Position numbers and translations under genes: made by a program. The notes beneath the pieces are model-generated. The model saw nothing but the letters and a program-made list of their open reading frames with translations. It had not been told where the DNA came from and did no database searches. A stretch of DNA of 10,255 nucleotides from Candidatus Tayloriibacteriota bacterium (GTDB lineage: Bacteria; Patescibacteriota; Minisyncoccia; Phycocordibacterales; JARIHA01): assembly GCA_029288475.1 (NCBI GenBank), contig JARIHA010000046.1, positions 1 through 10,255 of the forward strand. Direction: 5' to 3'. This document shows, in pieces, positions 1 through 7,297 of the stretch (its first letter is position 1; each line of letters starts with the position of its first letter).

Positions 1-300
1 AGGCTCAAATTTTTTCCCTACCACATTAAGAAGGGTAAGCGGAGGCTGAACCGCTGAACCTGGAGCTACATAGGCAAACAAACTATCGAGTAAATTTTTT
101 CTCATTTGAGAATAGAGAGCATAGGAAGGTTCGTCATCGTCAGACTCATTTTGCAAAGCCTGACCGTTTAGAGAGATGGTGTTGTCTGCGTGTGCTTGAG
201 TAGGGAAAAAAAGAAAGGCTGAAACAAAAACACCTAAGGCAAGAAGAAAAAACTGAAAAGGAGCAGCGATCAATAAATTCTTACGATGTGTTAAATACAT
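1..300 (-). CDS. Secreted protein, paralog of the neighbouring M64-like metallopeptidase (N-terminal 100 aa only)
   Basis: An open frame starts at the ATG at 300 and runs off the window edge, giving 100 codons. It opens with a signal peptide: a basic start (MYLTHRK), a hydrophobic stretch at about residues 9-32, and a likely signal peptidase I site after AHA at residue 38. The mature part matches the start of the metallopeptidase encoded at 3522-5054 block by block: ISLNGQ-LQN, then MRKNLLD-L-AY, then V-P-TLLN-VG. The DNA is also alike: the 15 bases at 164-178 recur exactly at 4930-4944. It begins 30 bp after the stop of the IPT gene, probably in the same transcript. No Shine-Dalgarno is visible. 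The catalytic region lies outside the window, so peptidase activity is inferred from paralogy only. Confidence 0.85.
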   Translation of the reverse strand, partial: MYLTHRKNLLIAAPFQFFLLALGVFVSAFLFFPTQAHADNTISLNGQALQNESDDDEPSYALYSQMRKNLLDSLFAYVAPGSAVQPPLTLLNVVGKKFEP

Positions 301-330
301 TACTTAATGTTTATGTTCTTATGTTTTTTG

Positions 331-3300
331 TTATCTTTGAAACACAGCTCGAACCATAGAATCAAAGAAATCTCCTACGGATGAAAAAACGTCAGCAAGG
401 AGACTCTTATGAGCAATGCTGAGCGGAGCACTACTAGTATCACTAGGGGTAAACTGTATCATGGCAGTTGATGAAGGCGCAGGAAAAGTAGTGAGATTAG
501 TACCAGATGATGGACCCTTTGAAGGAGACGTCCCAGACTGACCATCAGGAACAATCACGCTGTATACACTTGGATTTGATGTCCAACCATTAGAAACAAC
601 AGAAAGAGTAACTTGTCCTGAAGTAGGGCGGAATACCTGTACTGTCATAGCATTCTCAGATTGAGAAACAATAGTTGCGCTACCATTTATCGGTACGACA
701 GTACTCTTAGCACCGAAGATTCCAGTTATATTCACCGTGCCTCCCGAAGGGCCTCGCGAAGGAGAGATACCCGATATCAAAGGATGCTGTCCCGAGACAG
801 TGAGAGAAAGTGCATTACTTTCAATTCCACTTGAATTTAGCACGGTCAAATTATAAACACCGAGAAGTTTACTAGCTGATTTTTTACTACTATATACAGG
901 CAATTTAAATGTCATTGAACTTGGAGTAACAGTGATAGGGGCAATTGATACCCCATCAGCAGAAACTTGATCAAGTTTTACAAAACTTCCTTGAGAGAAG
1001 TTAGATCCATTTATAGAAATAGCAGATGATATATCATCTGGATTGATCGTAGATGGATAAACCGAAACAAGGGTACTTACAGGAGTTGCTGGAGCTTTAG
1101 TACCAGAAGCAGTAATAGTGAAAACGATTGGAGAACTGGTCCAATTACCAGAACTAAGAGTAAGACTTACTTTACCAGCTGAACCATTTAGATCAGCAAC
1201 AATTGCGTTAGTACTTACAGTGACGTTGGTTGCGGTTCCCCCAATAACGGTCAACTGCGTTGAGGGATCAAAGTTTGCTCCCTTAATTACGATATGCGTT
1301 CCTGAAGGCCCTTCTTTTGGAGTAACTCCTCCTTCTGAAACTGCAGGCCCCGCATCACTGGTAAGAGAAACTCCAGGATTAGGAGGATTAAGCACTGAAG
1401 AATCAGCAGTAGAAGAAACTGTAGTGATAATCTCTGAATTAGAACTAATCGTTCCATTCTCACTTACTCTAATACGAGAAATACCGAGAGGCAGAGAAAA
1501 CGGTGTCGAAAACGTAAGACTTGTATTACTTGTAGTAACGGGATCAATCACCATAGTAGGCACCCCTCCAGAACTGAGTAGTATTTTATTTCTTGAACCT
1601 AATCCTGTTCCTTTAACAAGAAAGAGTGTCCCTGGTTTTCCTAACGATGGATTAATCGAATCAAATGACGGTCCAACAACAGTAACATCAGTACTTGAAG
1701 CAGTTTGTCCAAAGGTATCCACATTTACACTATAATCTCCTATAGGCAACAGAGGAAAATTAAAAGTTAACGTAGATGGCCCAAAGTGCACATCTTGAAT
1801 AACTGAACCAGATGGATTGATAGAAAGGGGCGCCTGACCTTTTGAAGAAATCGTTACTACACTATCTTCAGTAAAATTAGAACCTGTTATTGTTACAGCC
1901 TGAGGAAGATCAGATAAAAAGAGACTGGTTGAATCAAGAGAAGTAACCACAGGCACTGGGGAAACGACAGGAGGGGCAACGGGACTGTCTGAGATAGTAA
2001 AGGCTGTCTGCGGAGTCATGAGATTAGGGTAAGAATTTATTGCTACTGCATAGCTAGATTGTAAACCATATGAACCCGCAGGGAGCGAAGGTACGGTAAA
2101 AATCAAATTTCCCAAACCATCGGCCGAGGTAGGTTGAACGTAATACTTTACGCTTCCTTTATTAAATATTAGAAAATCTTTCAAATTAGTAGGAGCGCCT
2201 ATCCCACCGTTAGGTGAAGCTTGTTCTTCTACAAGCGTTACCGTAGTGCCAGGAATACCAGAAGTGATGAATCTATTCTGGCTAGCAAGAGATTGTACAA
2301 AAGACGAAGTATTTAGAGACACAGCACTTCCAGAACCAGTAACCGATACAGATGGACACGAAACAGTAACATCTTTCCCAGCGGATGCGACAGTAACCGT
2401 CGCAGTTTTAGTCCCCTGAGACGCATACACAAGAGAAACAGTAGAAGCGGTGGGAAGAACGTTTGACATACCGTCGCTTCCTTTCCATGCATAGGTATAT
2501 GTACCATTTCCTCCAGATACCGAAGCGCTGTATGTTATCAATTGATTTTGAGTTTGTATAGAAGACAAAGGATTTGAAGAAAAAGGTTGACCAGAAGCAG
2601 ACACGAGGCAAGATGTTGCTACGGGGGTCAACGTAGCATTGAATGAAAGTTTATTGCTCGTAGCGCTTCCGTTTGAAATCCAAACTGAGTAACTTCCCGG
2701 AACCGTAGGAGTAAAGATAAAAGAAGTTGAGCTCGCTGTTGATGTCGCAACCAATGGATTAATAGCAACGGGATTCGCTGCTCCAAGCTGAACAAACACC
2801 GTATTAGACTGAGTAATGCCTGTTCCGTAAAGTGTTACCCTGGTTCCCGCAATTCCAGTTGCAGGGCTAATATCAGTAAGAACCTGAGGAATAGTGTTTG
2901 AAAGGGTAAAAGGAATTTCATTGCTTGTTCCCAAAGAGTTCGTCACAGATATACCTGAAGCGTTCTGAGAAAGGGGTGGCAGAGTAAAAGTAATGTTATT
3001 CGGACCTATCTGCGTAGGAGTGACAGTACTAGGAGTTCCGCCCCTTACGAGCACTGAAGCATCGGGAGTAAAATTGGTTCCCACAATTGTTATCACACTT
3101 CCTGCTGGTCCAGATGAAGGAGTTATAGAAAGCAAAAGAGGACTCTGAGCGGATATGTTTCCCGTTGAAACAGCGAAAGGAATAGGGTCGCTCCAGTCGC
3201 TATTAAAAGCACCAAATTTAAGCATGTAAGATCCTGCAGGAATAGTCGTTGGAATAGTAAAAGCAAGAGTTGTACCATTACTGCTCAATCCTGAAATATC

Positions 3301-3501
3301 AAAAACGTGGGTCGGATCAGTTACCGAAACAAACTGCACAGCATTTCCAGTTGGAGTAAAGCCTGTACCACTCACAATGACTGTACCCCCAGGTCTGCCT
3401 GTATAACTGCCCGATGTTTGTCCATGAGCAAAAGAAACTGGTACCAATACCATAAGAACAAGCAGAGCAGCTGAAATGAGAAGTTTGTAAAATTTGGTCA
3501 T
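331..3501 (-). CDS. Large secreted IPT/TIG-repeat protein with one PKD-like domain, putative surface adhesin
   Basis: A 1056-aa exported protein. Residues 1-27 form a signal peptide (K3 and K6, hydrophobic 8-22, cleavage near SFA-HG). The rest is a chain of Ser/Thr-rich beta domains. IPT/TIG-like repeats begin at about residues 31, 123, 206, 517, 610, 723, 811 and 907, each opening with a form of SP..GPAGT.V.I.GTNF; residues 392-505 are a more divergent unit of the same shape. Residues about 294-391 are PKD-like (GTYTYAWKG, then SQGTKTATVTV). The only two cysteines, C298 and C382, bracket that domain and probably form a disulfide. A flexible linker (985-1030) leads to a C-terminal amphipathic helix ending in VFQR. 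IPT domains are immunoglobulin-like folds common in bacterial surface proteins, so binding or adhesion is the likely role. No catalytic motif was seen. It starts 20 bp after the metallopeptidase stop. Confidence 0.9.
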   Translation of the reverse strand: MTKFYKLLISAALLVLMVLVPVSFAHGQTSGSYTGRPGGTVIVSGTGFTPTGNAVQFVSVTDPTHVFDISGLSSNGTTLAFTIPTTIPAGSYMLKFGAFNSDWSDPIPFAVSTGNISAQSPLLLSITPSSGPAGSVITIVGTNFTPDASVLVRGGTPSTVTPTQIGPNNITFTLPPLSQNASGISVTNSLGTSNEIPFTLSNTIPQVLTDISPATGIAGTRVTLYGTGITQSNTVFVQLGAANPVAINPLVATSTASSTSFIFTPTVPGSYSVWISNGSATSNKLSFNATLTPVATSCLVSASGQPFSSNPLSSIQTQNQLITYSASVSGGNGTYTYAWKGSDGMSNVLPTASTVSLVYASQGTKTATVTVASAGKDVTVSCPSVSVTGSGSAVSLNTSSFVQSLASQNRFITSGIPGTTVTLVEEQASPNGGIGAPTNLKDFLIFNKGSVKYYVQPTSADGLGNLIFTVPSLPAGSYGLQSSYAVAINSYPNLMTPQTAFTISDSPVAPPVVSPVPVVTSLDSTSLFLSDLPQAVTITGSNFTEDSVVTISSKGQAPLSINPSGSVIQDVHFGPSTLTFNFPLLPIGDYSVNVDTFGQTASSTDVTVVGPSFDSINPSLGKPGTLFLVKGTGLGSRNKILLSSGGVPTMVIDPVTTSNTSLTFSTPFSLPLGISRIRVSENGTISSNSEIITTVSSTADSSVLNPPNPGVSLTSDAGPAVSEGGVTPKEGPSGTHIVIKGANFDPSTQLTVIGGTATNVTVSTNAIVADLNGSAGKVSLTLSSGNWTSSPIVFTITASGTKAPATPVSTLVSVYPSTINPDDISSAISINGSNFSQGSFVKLDQVSADGVSIAPITVTPSSMTFKLPVYSSKKSASKLLGVYNLTVLNSSGIESNALSLTVSGQHPLISGISPSRGPSGGTVNITGIFGAKSTVVPINGSATIVSQSENAMTVQVFRPTSGQVTLSVVSNGWTSNPSVYSVIVPDGQSGTSPSKGPSSGTNLTTFPAPSSTAMIQFTPSDTSSAPLSIAHKSLLADVFSSVGDFFDSMVRAVFQR

Positions 3502-3521
3502 ATAAATTACGTTAATAACTC

Positions 3522-5054
3522 TTATTTAAATAATGAACTAAGGCTCTTCTCTACTGACTGAACCCAACTCTCAATCGGCGCATTTTCCGTAGCTGTAGTT
3601 ACGCTCGCATACTGCGCCCCAAGCGAAGGAGCAAGACCAGTGACTCCGCCAGAAGAAATTCCGTTTACCTTAGGAGGGTTAGCTACTGGAGGAAGCCCGT
3701 CTTTAGCAATATCCATTGCTGCGCAACCCATAAGGCCATTGTGGGAATTAGGAGTTAGAGGAACAAGCGGATTATCTGACTGGTCAATTGCAGGCCAATG
3801 TTTTTCCGCATGCGCCTTATCAATAGGTTCACCAAGTAAAGCTGCGACAAGGTAGCCGCAAGAAATGATGTTGAATTTTTTTGGAGATGCTAACTGATTG
3901 TTCATAAGGCTATTGGCATTAGGTCGATAAATAATAGAAGATGCTTTTGAGTCAAAGTTATACTGACAACCAACTTTAATACTTGCAAAAATGATTCCTC
4001 CATACATTTTATTACTACCGCTATACCTAAAATCATTCAAAGGATCGGTTGAACAATTTTTACTTGTTGTGAATAATTGATCTGTATCTCCTATACTTCC
4101 TGGCGTATAATACTCATCTTTAAGTAAACCGAGCGCATGCCCTTCTTCGTGAAGCAGACTGAGTATAGAAGAATATCCTTGATTATAAAAATTTTTTTGT
4201 AGAGAACCATTAATTGTCACCATTGGAGAATCGTTAATGTACACTCTCCCATTCTGACCGCTTTTCACAGGACTCCATGCATAATGAAAATTTTGGTCAT
4301 TAAAAAAAGTTACGTAAAATATTTTTCCTCCTATTCCGTTGCAACTTGAGGACTGGACTAAAGATAAATCGTCCTTAAGAATAGTGCCGCTCTTTCTTGC
4401 AATAAGATCTGCATGGGAAATCTTCTTGAGATCAACATAAAAAGAAATTCTATTAAGATAAGTTTTAAATGGATCAATTTGAGCGTAGCCATCATATATA
4501 TAATGATTCACTTCGTTGATGAAAGAATTCATATCATCAGTTTCTGAATCTTCTCCTACTCTTCTGAACACAATCTTGATCGTGTCATCTTCCCCTGTCC
4601 CCCCTACAAGTACACAGTTAGTCATAGGGACATCAATATTTCCTCTCGGATCTCCTGATACGGTAAGCTTACCATCCTTGCTAATGGCGGAAATAAGTAT
4701 GTCTTGATAACTTACTGCCTTGGGATCTCCATAACCAAGTAGAAAACCAGTAGGATTATCATGCGTACCAACTATATTCAAAAGAGTATACGGTACTTGA
4801 ACCACTGGATTGGGGTGTTTAGCTACGTATTCATATGCATATAAGCCATCAAGTAAGTTTTTCCTCATCTTAACAAAAATTTGAGGATCGCCACCCTCAC
4901 CCTCATAACCTTGGTTTTGCAAGCTTTGGCCGTTTAGAGAGATGATGTTTTCGGCGTGGGCCGGAGAGGGAGAGAGGAGAAGGCTTGAGAAAACTACAGA
5001 TAGAAAAAGAAAAATAGTGTTTAAAAAAATACTGCGACGAAAGGATTGTTTCAC
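3522..5054 (-). CDS. Secreted M64-like (IgA-peptidase family) zinc metallopeptidase
   Basis: I place the start at the GTG at 5054 (510 aa). This gives a textbook signal peptide: MKQSFRRS, a hydrophobic core, then SPSPAHA with cleavage before E35. A TTG at 5102 would add 16 residues in front of it. Peptidase features: a region around residues 175-205 resembling the M64 segment with PFKTYLNRISFYVD; the zinc site H302-E-E-G-H306 followed by GLLKDEYY, matching the M64 pattern HExxH...DEY with D313 the likely third ligand; and YRPNANSLM near residues 376-384, resembling the M64 YRP....M segment. Several cysteines (C147, C238, C334, C363, C399, C444) could form disulfides outside the cell. A Pro/Gly-rich linker ends in a short amphipathic helix (WVQSVEKSLSSLFK). 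The substrate is unknown. Known M64 members include IgA-cleaving proteases, but that activity should not be assumed here. Confidence 0.82.
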   Translation of the reverse strand: MKQSFRRSIFLNTIFLFLSVVFSSLLLSPSPAHAENIISLNGQSLQNQGYEGEGGDPQIFVKMRKNLLDGLYAYEYVAKHPNPVVQVPYTLLNIVGTHDNPTGFLLGYGDPKAVSYQDILISAISKDGKLTVSGDPRGNIDVPMTNCVLVGGTGEDDTIKIVFRRVGEDSETDDMNSFINEVNHYIYDGYAQIDPFKTYLNRISFYVDLKKISHADLIARKSGTILKDDLSLVQSSSCNGIGGKIFYVTFFNDQNFHYAWSPVKSGQNGRVYINDSPMVTINGSLQKNFYNQGYSSILSLLHEEGHALGLLKDEYYTPGSIGDTDQLFTTSKNCSTDPLNDFRYSGSNKMYGGIIFASIKVGCQYNFDSKASSIIYRPNANSLMNNQLASPKKFNIISCGYLVAALLGEPIDKAHAEKHWPAIDQSDNPLVPLTPNSHNGLMGCAAMDIAKDGLPPVANPPKVNGISSGGVTGLAPSLGAQYASVTTATENAPIESWVQSVEKSLSSLFK

Positions 5055-5063
5055 TAGTTGAAG

Positions 5064-5093
5064 ATTATGAATAAAAGCTAAATATACTGAAAA
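5064..5093 (-). promoter_or_regulatory. Candidate promoter for the metallopeptidase/IPT run
   Basis: On the minus strand, a CATAAT -10 (5069-5064; 5 of 6 consensus bases) lies 18 bp from TTTTCA (5093-5088; 4 of 6). Transcription would begin near 5057, about 3 nt before the GTG at 5054. This supports the GTG start and places the competing TTG start (5102) upstream of the transcript. It rests on sequence match alone. Confidence 0.4.
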
Positions 5094-5144
5094 GTATATC
5101 AAATGATGAGCTTAAGAATAGGAAGGTGTGGGGATAAGATTTAA

Positions 5145-6695
5145 CTAAGAAACCTTGCGATGCTTAGGGGTTACCCAGAAACCCATATACTTCCCTGTCA
5201 TAAGACGAGTTTGAGCATCCATGCCAGGCAAAGCGCTGAAGATAAGAATGGTAACTGGGACAAGCACCCACTGAAGAAGCATGAAGAGCTTGTGATGAAT
5301 TCTGGTATTTGCAGGAGGCGGAGGTAAAAAGCTAAAAGAAACAATAGCAGAAAGTACCAGCCCGATAAGAGAAAGATCCATTAAGTATCGAGTAATTACA
5401 GGAAGATTATAAGATAGTACAAGAGTATTAAAATACCGCCCACCTGCAATGACCGGCAACCAACCCAAGATAAAAATCATGATCGGATGCGTAGCCAAAG
5501 ACCAATAGCCCTCTATCTGAATAATACTCATGCGGATCTTTTTCATTCGGGGAATTTTCTTATTCTTTACAAATGCCATCAACACATAAGGAAGATTCTC
5601 TGCCCCCCAGCTCCAGCGACGCTGTTGTTTGTAAATATTTTTGCATGTTTGTAAAAAAGTAGGCGCAAGATTTGCATCCATAGATACCGGGTAAGAAAGC
5701 GGCACTACTGTATAATCGCCGTCGTATGCAACATAGGCATTCCAAAAAATGCGAGAATCCTCCGAGACCATATTCTTCTGCCAATAACCTATATCGTGAA
5801 GCGTTTTAAAGCTGATTGCGTGAGATGAGAAAGTGGCCAAACGCTCTGGACGTTCCTGTTGGATCATCTGCCAAAAAGTTCCTGAGGCCGCTACCACACG
5901 AGAGAACGCCGGCGAATCCCAAATATTATTATTATAAAAAGGCACTGGCTGAAATGAGCTTCGATATGGGTTCTCTGTTGTCAGAAAATGCCAAGTCAAA
6001 CATTGGAAATATTTCGGGTAGACAACAGTGTCAATATCAAATGCCGACACAAGCACATCGCCATAAGGAATGTTCTGAGGATTGAGGATGTGCTGCCGTG
6101 CCTGTTCGGCAGCAAAAGTAATATTAGAGCCCTTCCCAGGCATCTCACCTATTACATCAGCAGGATGTACCGTCAGTAAAAAATCACGAAAATGATCGGC
6201 ATATCTTTCTCGCATCTCTCGAGCCATATCCTGTGATTCTCGACCAGCGCGCGCTTCAGAAGCAAGAACCACAATAATTTTTTTCTTATCACAGGAAGCA
6301 TCGAGGAGTGACTCTATACTCTTCTCGATCACCTCTTTCCCTTCTTTGTAAAATGGCAAAATAACCAGATGCACTATATGCTGATATTTTAAGTTTTCGA
6401 GCATCTTGCCCCAATCAAGAGCAATGTTGTGCTTCATTCGTTTCCAATTCTGGCGCAAGTAAGTTGAAAGATAGAGTGTTTTTAAGAGCCAATAAATATC
6501 GAAGATAATGATAAAAATAGCAGCCTCCACTGGAAAAAATCGAGAAAGAATAATTGTGCCAATGATCGTGATCCAGGCAATAAGCCCTGGAACCATTTCA
6601 AAGAAGCGATACAGCCTACGATCACTGCCCGTCAGATCACTGGCTCTCCCTACTCCGTAGTAAGGAGTTTTTCTATAATCAGTATTGTCCTGCAT
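5145..6695 (-). CDS. Membrane family-2 glycosyltransferase
   Basis: A 516-aa integral membrane GT-A glycosyltransferase, presumably using a nucleotide sugar on the cytoplasmic face to build an envelope glycan. Two N-terminal membrane segments (about 36-51 and 55-77) precede the catalytic domain. That domain has the nucleotide-binding strand LVILPFYKEGKE (110-121), PGKGSN (186-191), the DxD-type metal site D220-I-D222, the probable acidic catalytic motif S-E312-D313, and Q357-Q-R-R-W361 matching the QxxRW motif of processive GT2 enzymes. Three C-terminal membrane segments follow (about 403-420, 433-456, 469-491). This layout resembles cellulose- or hyaluronan-synthase-like enzymes, but the sugar and product cannot be told from sequence. 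The stop is TAG. The gene begins 13 nt after the 66-bp palindrome and ends 90 bp before the metallopeptidase start, so co-transcription with the surface genes is possible but unproven. Confidence 0.88.
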   Translation of the reverse strand: MQDNTDYRKTPYYGVGRASDLTGSDRRLYRFFEMVPGLIAWITIIGTIILSRFFPVEAAIFIIIFDIYWLLKTLYLSTYLRQNWKRMKHNIALDWGKMLENLKYQHIVHLVILPFYKEGKEVIEKSIESLLDASCDKKKIIVVLASEARAGRESQDMAREMRERYADHFRDFLLTVHPADVIGEMPGKGSNITFAAEQARQHILNPQNIPYGDVLVSAFDIDTVVYPKYFQCLTWHFLTTENPYRSSFQPVPFYNNNIWDSPAFSRVVAASGTFWQMIQQERPERLATFSSHAISFKTLHDIGYWQKNMVSEDSRIFWNAYVAYDGDYTVVPLSYPVSMDANLAPTFLQTCKNIYKQQRRWSWGAENLPYVLMAFVKNKKIPRMKKIRMSIIQIEGYWSLATHPIMIFILGWLPVIAGGRYFNTLVLSYNLPVITRYLMDLSLIGLVLSAIVSFSFLPPPPANTRIHHKLFMLLQWVLVPVTILIFSALPGMDAQTRLMTGKYMGFWVTPKHRKVS

Positions 6696-6701
6696 CCGTT
6701 C

Positions 6702-6710
6702 ACTTTAACA
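6702..6710 (-). promoter_or_regulatory. Candidate extended -10 element for the glycosyltransferase gene
   Basis: The minus strand reads TG-T-TAAAGT, an extended -10 arrangement with 4 of 6 matches in the hexamer (6707-6702). It is followed by 6 nt and then the ATG at 6695, so the predicted first transcribed base is the A of the ATG. Any -35 would fall inside the right-hand part of the palindrome and is not convincing. A promoter is expected here because the terminator just upstream should stop read-through from the tRNA. Confidence 0.3.
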
Positions 6711-6774
6711 GAAACAGCTCATAAATAAAACTCCACGTAGACCTACGTGGAGTTTTATTTGTGAGCTGTTTCTG
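6709..6774. repeat. 66-bp near-perfect palindrome at the tRNA-Thr 3' end
   Basis: Arms 6709-6740 and 6743-6774 are inverted copies, identical at 31 of 32 positions, around a 2-base centre (AC at 6741-6742). The single difference is 6722/6761, a U-G wobble in plus-strand RNA and an A-C mismatch in minus-strand RNA. The outermost pairs include the last two bases of the tRNA CCA (6773-6774). The centre is a terminator. The outer 10 or more bp of each arm (around GAAACAGCTC) are more than a terminator needs. Confidence 0.9.
6723..6760 (-). terminator. Intrinsic terminator after tRNA-Thr, bidirectional in form
   Basis: The core stem CTCCACGTAG pairs with CTACGTGGAG and is flanked by AAATAAAA and TTTTATTT, so both strands present a stem followed by a T-rich run. 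On the minus strand it ends the tsf/hypothetical/tRNA-Thr unit and insulates the glycosyltransferase gene. No plus-strand gene needs it, so the two-way form may simply reflect the A/T runs being part of the palindrome. Confidence 0.8.
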
Positions 6775-6848
6775 GAGCCACCTCCCAGGCTTGAACTGGG
6801 GACCTTCACTTTACAAAAGTGTTGCTCTACCAACTGAGCTAAGGTGGC
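6773..6848 (-). tRNA. tRNA-Thr, anticodon UGU, CCA encoded
   Basis: All four arms fold. The acceptor GCCACCT pairs perfectly with AGGTGGC, the D stem is GCTC/GAGC, the T stem CCCAG/CTGGG has loop TTCAAGC, and U73 is followed by encoded CCA. The anticodon TGT (6815-6813) lies in loop TTTGTAA, so it reads ACA and by wobble other Thr codons. G1-C72 and C2-G71, with G35 and U36, fit threonine identity. The anticodon stem has one A27-A43 mismatch at its top. It begins 9 bp after the preceding gene's stop, which suggests it is cut from the tsf-operon transcript. The terminator hairpin begins at its 3' end. Confidence 0.96.
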
Positions 6849-6857
6849 AATGTTACT

Positions 6858-7292
6858 CTACCGACTCTCTACTTCTTTTATACCATCAACTTCCTGCCCG
6901 GTCCTGATCTCCTCTTTGAACTCTCCTACATTCTTCAAGAAGAGCGAAACGGGAGCCTTGACGCCATCACCCTTCGGCTTGCGCACTCCGCTTCTCGTCT
7001 TCATCCGCTCAAGAAACTGCGTAAGCTTCTTGTGAATGATATGAAGAATATAGAGAAAAGTGGCACGGACTGTTTTCTTAAACTTCACCAAAGAAGTTCT
7101 TACTACGTGCTTGCTTTTCTTCACTATGAGCTGTTTCTTCTCATAGAGTGCTGATTCTATCACTGCATCAGCTTTTTGGCGAGCTTCCAAAGAAATAAAA
7201 GTTGTGCCCTTCTTTAGTTCAAAAAGCTTGTGGATAAAAAGGACCACAATGACCGCCATCGAGACAAAGAATGTAACGAGTACTGCGGCCAT
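6858..7292 (-). CDS. Small single-pass membrane protein of unknown function, in the tsf operon
   Basis: I do not recognise this 144-aa protein. It has one hydrophobic segment at residues 3-21 (LVTFFVSMAVIVVLFI), a helical charged region at about 22-92 rich in Lys and Arg, and a basic, probably disordered stretch at 93-112 (RMKTRSGVRKPKGDG). An acidic tail follows. The likely topology is a membrane anchor with a cytoplasmic basic body, but the outward N-terminus is too short to be sure. The ATG is 5 bp after the tsf stop and the TAG is 9 bp before tRNA-Thr, so it is almost certainly co-transcribed with both. No Shine-Dalgarno is visible. The basic body next to translation genes might bind RNA or ribosomes, but that is a guess. 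Confidence 0.8.
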   Translation of the reverse strand: MAAVLVTFFVSMAVIVVLFIHKLFELKKGTTFISLEARQKADAVIESALYEKKQLIVKKSKHVVRTSLVKFKKTVRATFLYILHIIHKKLTQFLERMKTRSGVRKPKGDGVKAPVSLFLKNVGEFKEEIRTGQEVDGIKEVESR

Positions 7293-7297
7293 GAAAT

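Noticed and set aside
1118..1735. 205-codon plus-strand open frame opposite the IPT gene
   Set aside because: It lies wholly antisense to a well-supported gene with clear IPT repeats. Its frame stays open because of the Ser/Thr/Val-rich codons opposite it, and no promoter or family feature was seen.
331..3501. CRISPR-like or DNA-level tandem repeats in the IPT gene
   Set aside because: The repetition is at protein-domain level and diverged in DNA; I see no regularly spaced identical repeats.
5816..6179. Two overlapping plus-strand open frames opposite the glycosyltransferase
   Set aside because: They are antisense to conserved catalytic motifs, and their predicted proteins have no recognisable features.
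6709..6848. Integration (att) site at the tRNA-Thr 3' end
   Set aside because: No integrase, no direct repeat of the tRNA 3' end and no foreign-looking cargo in the window. The adjacent palindrome is explained at least partly as a terminator.
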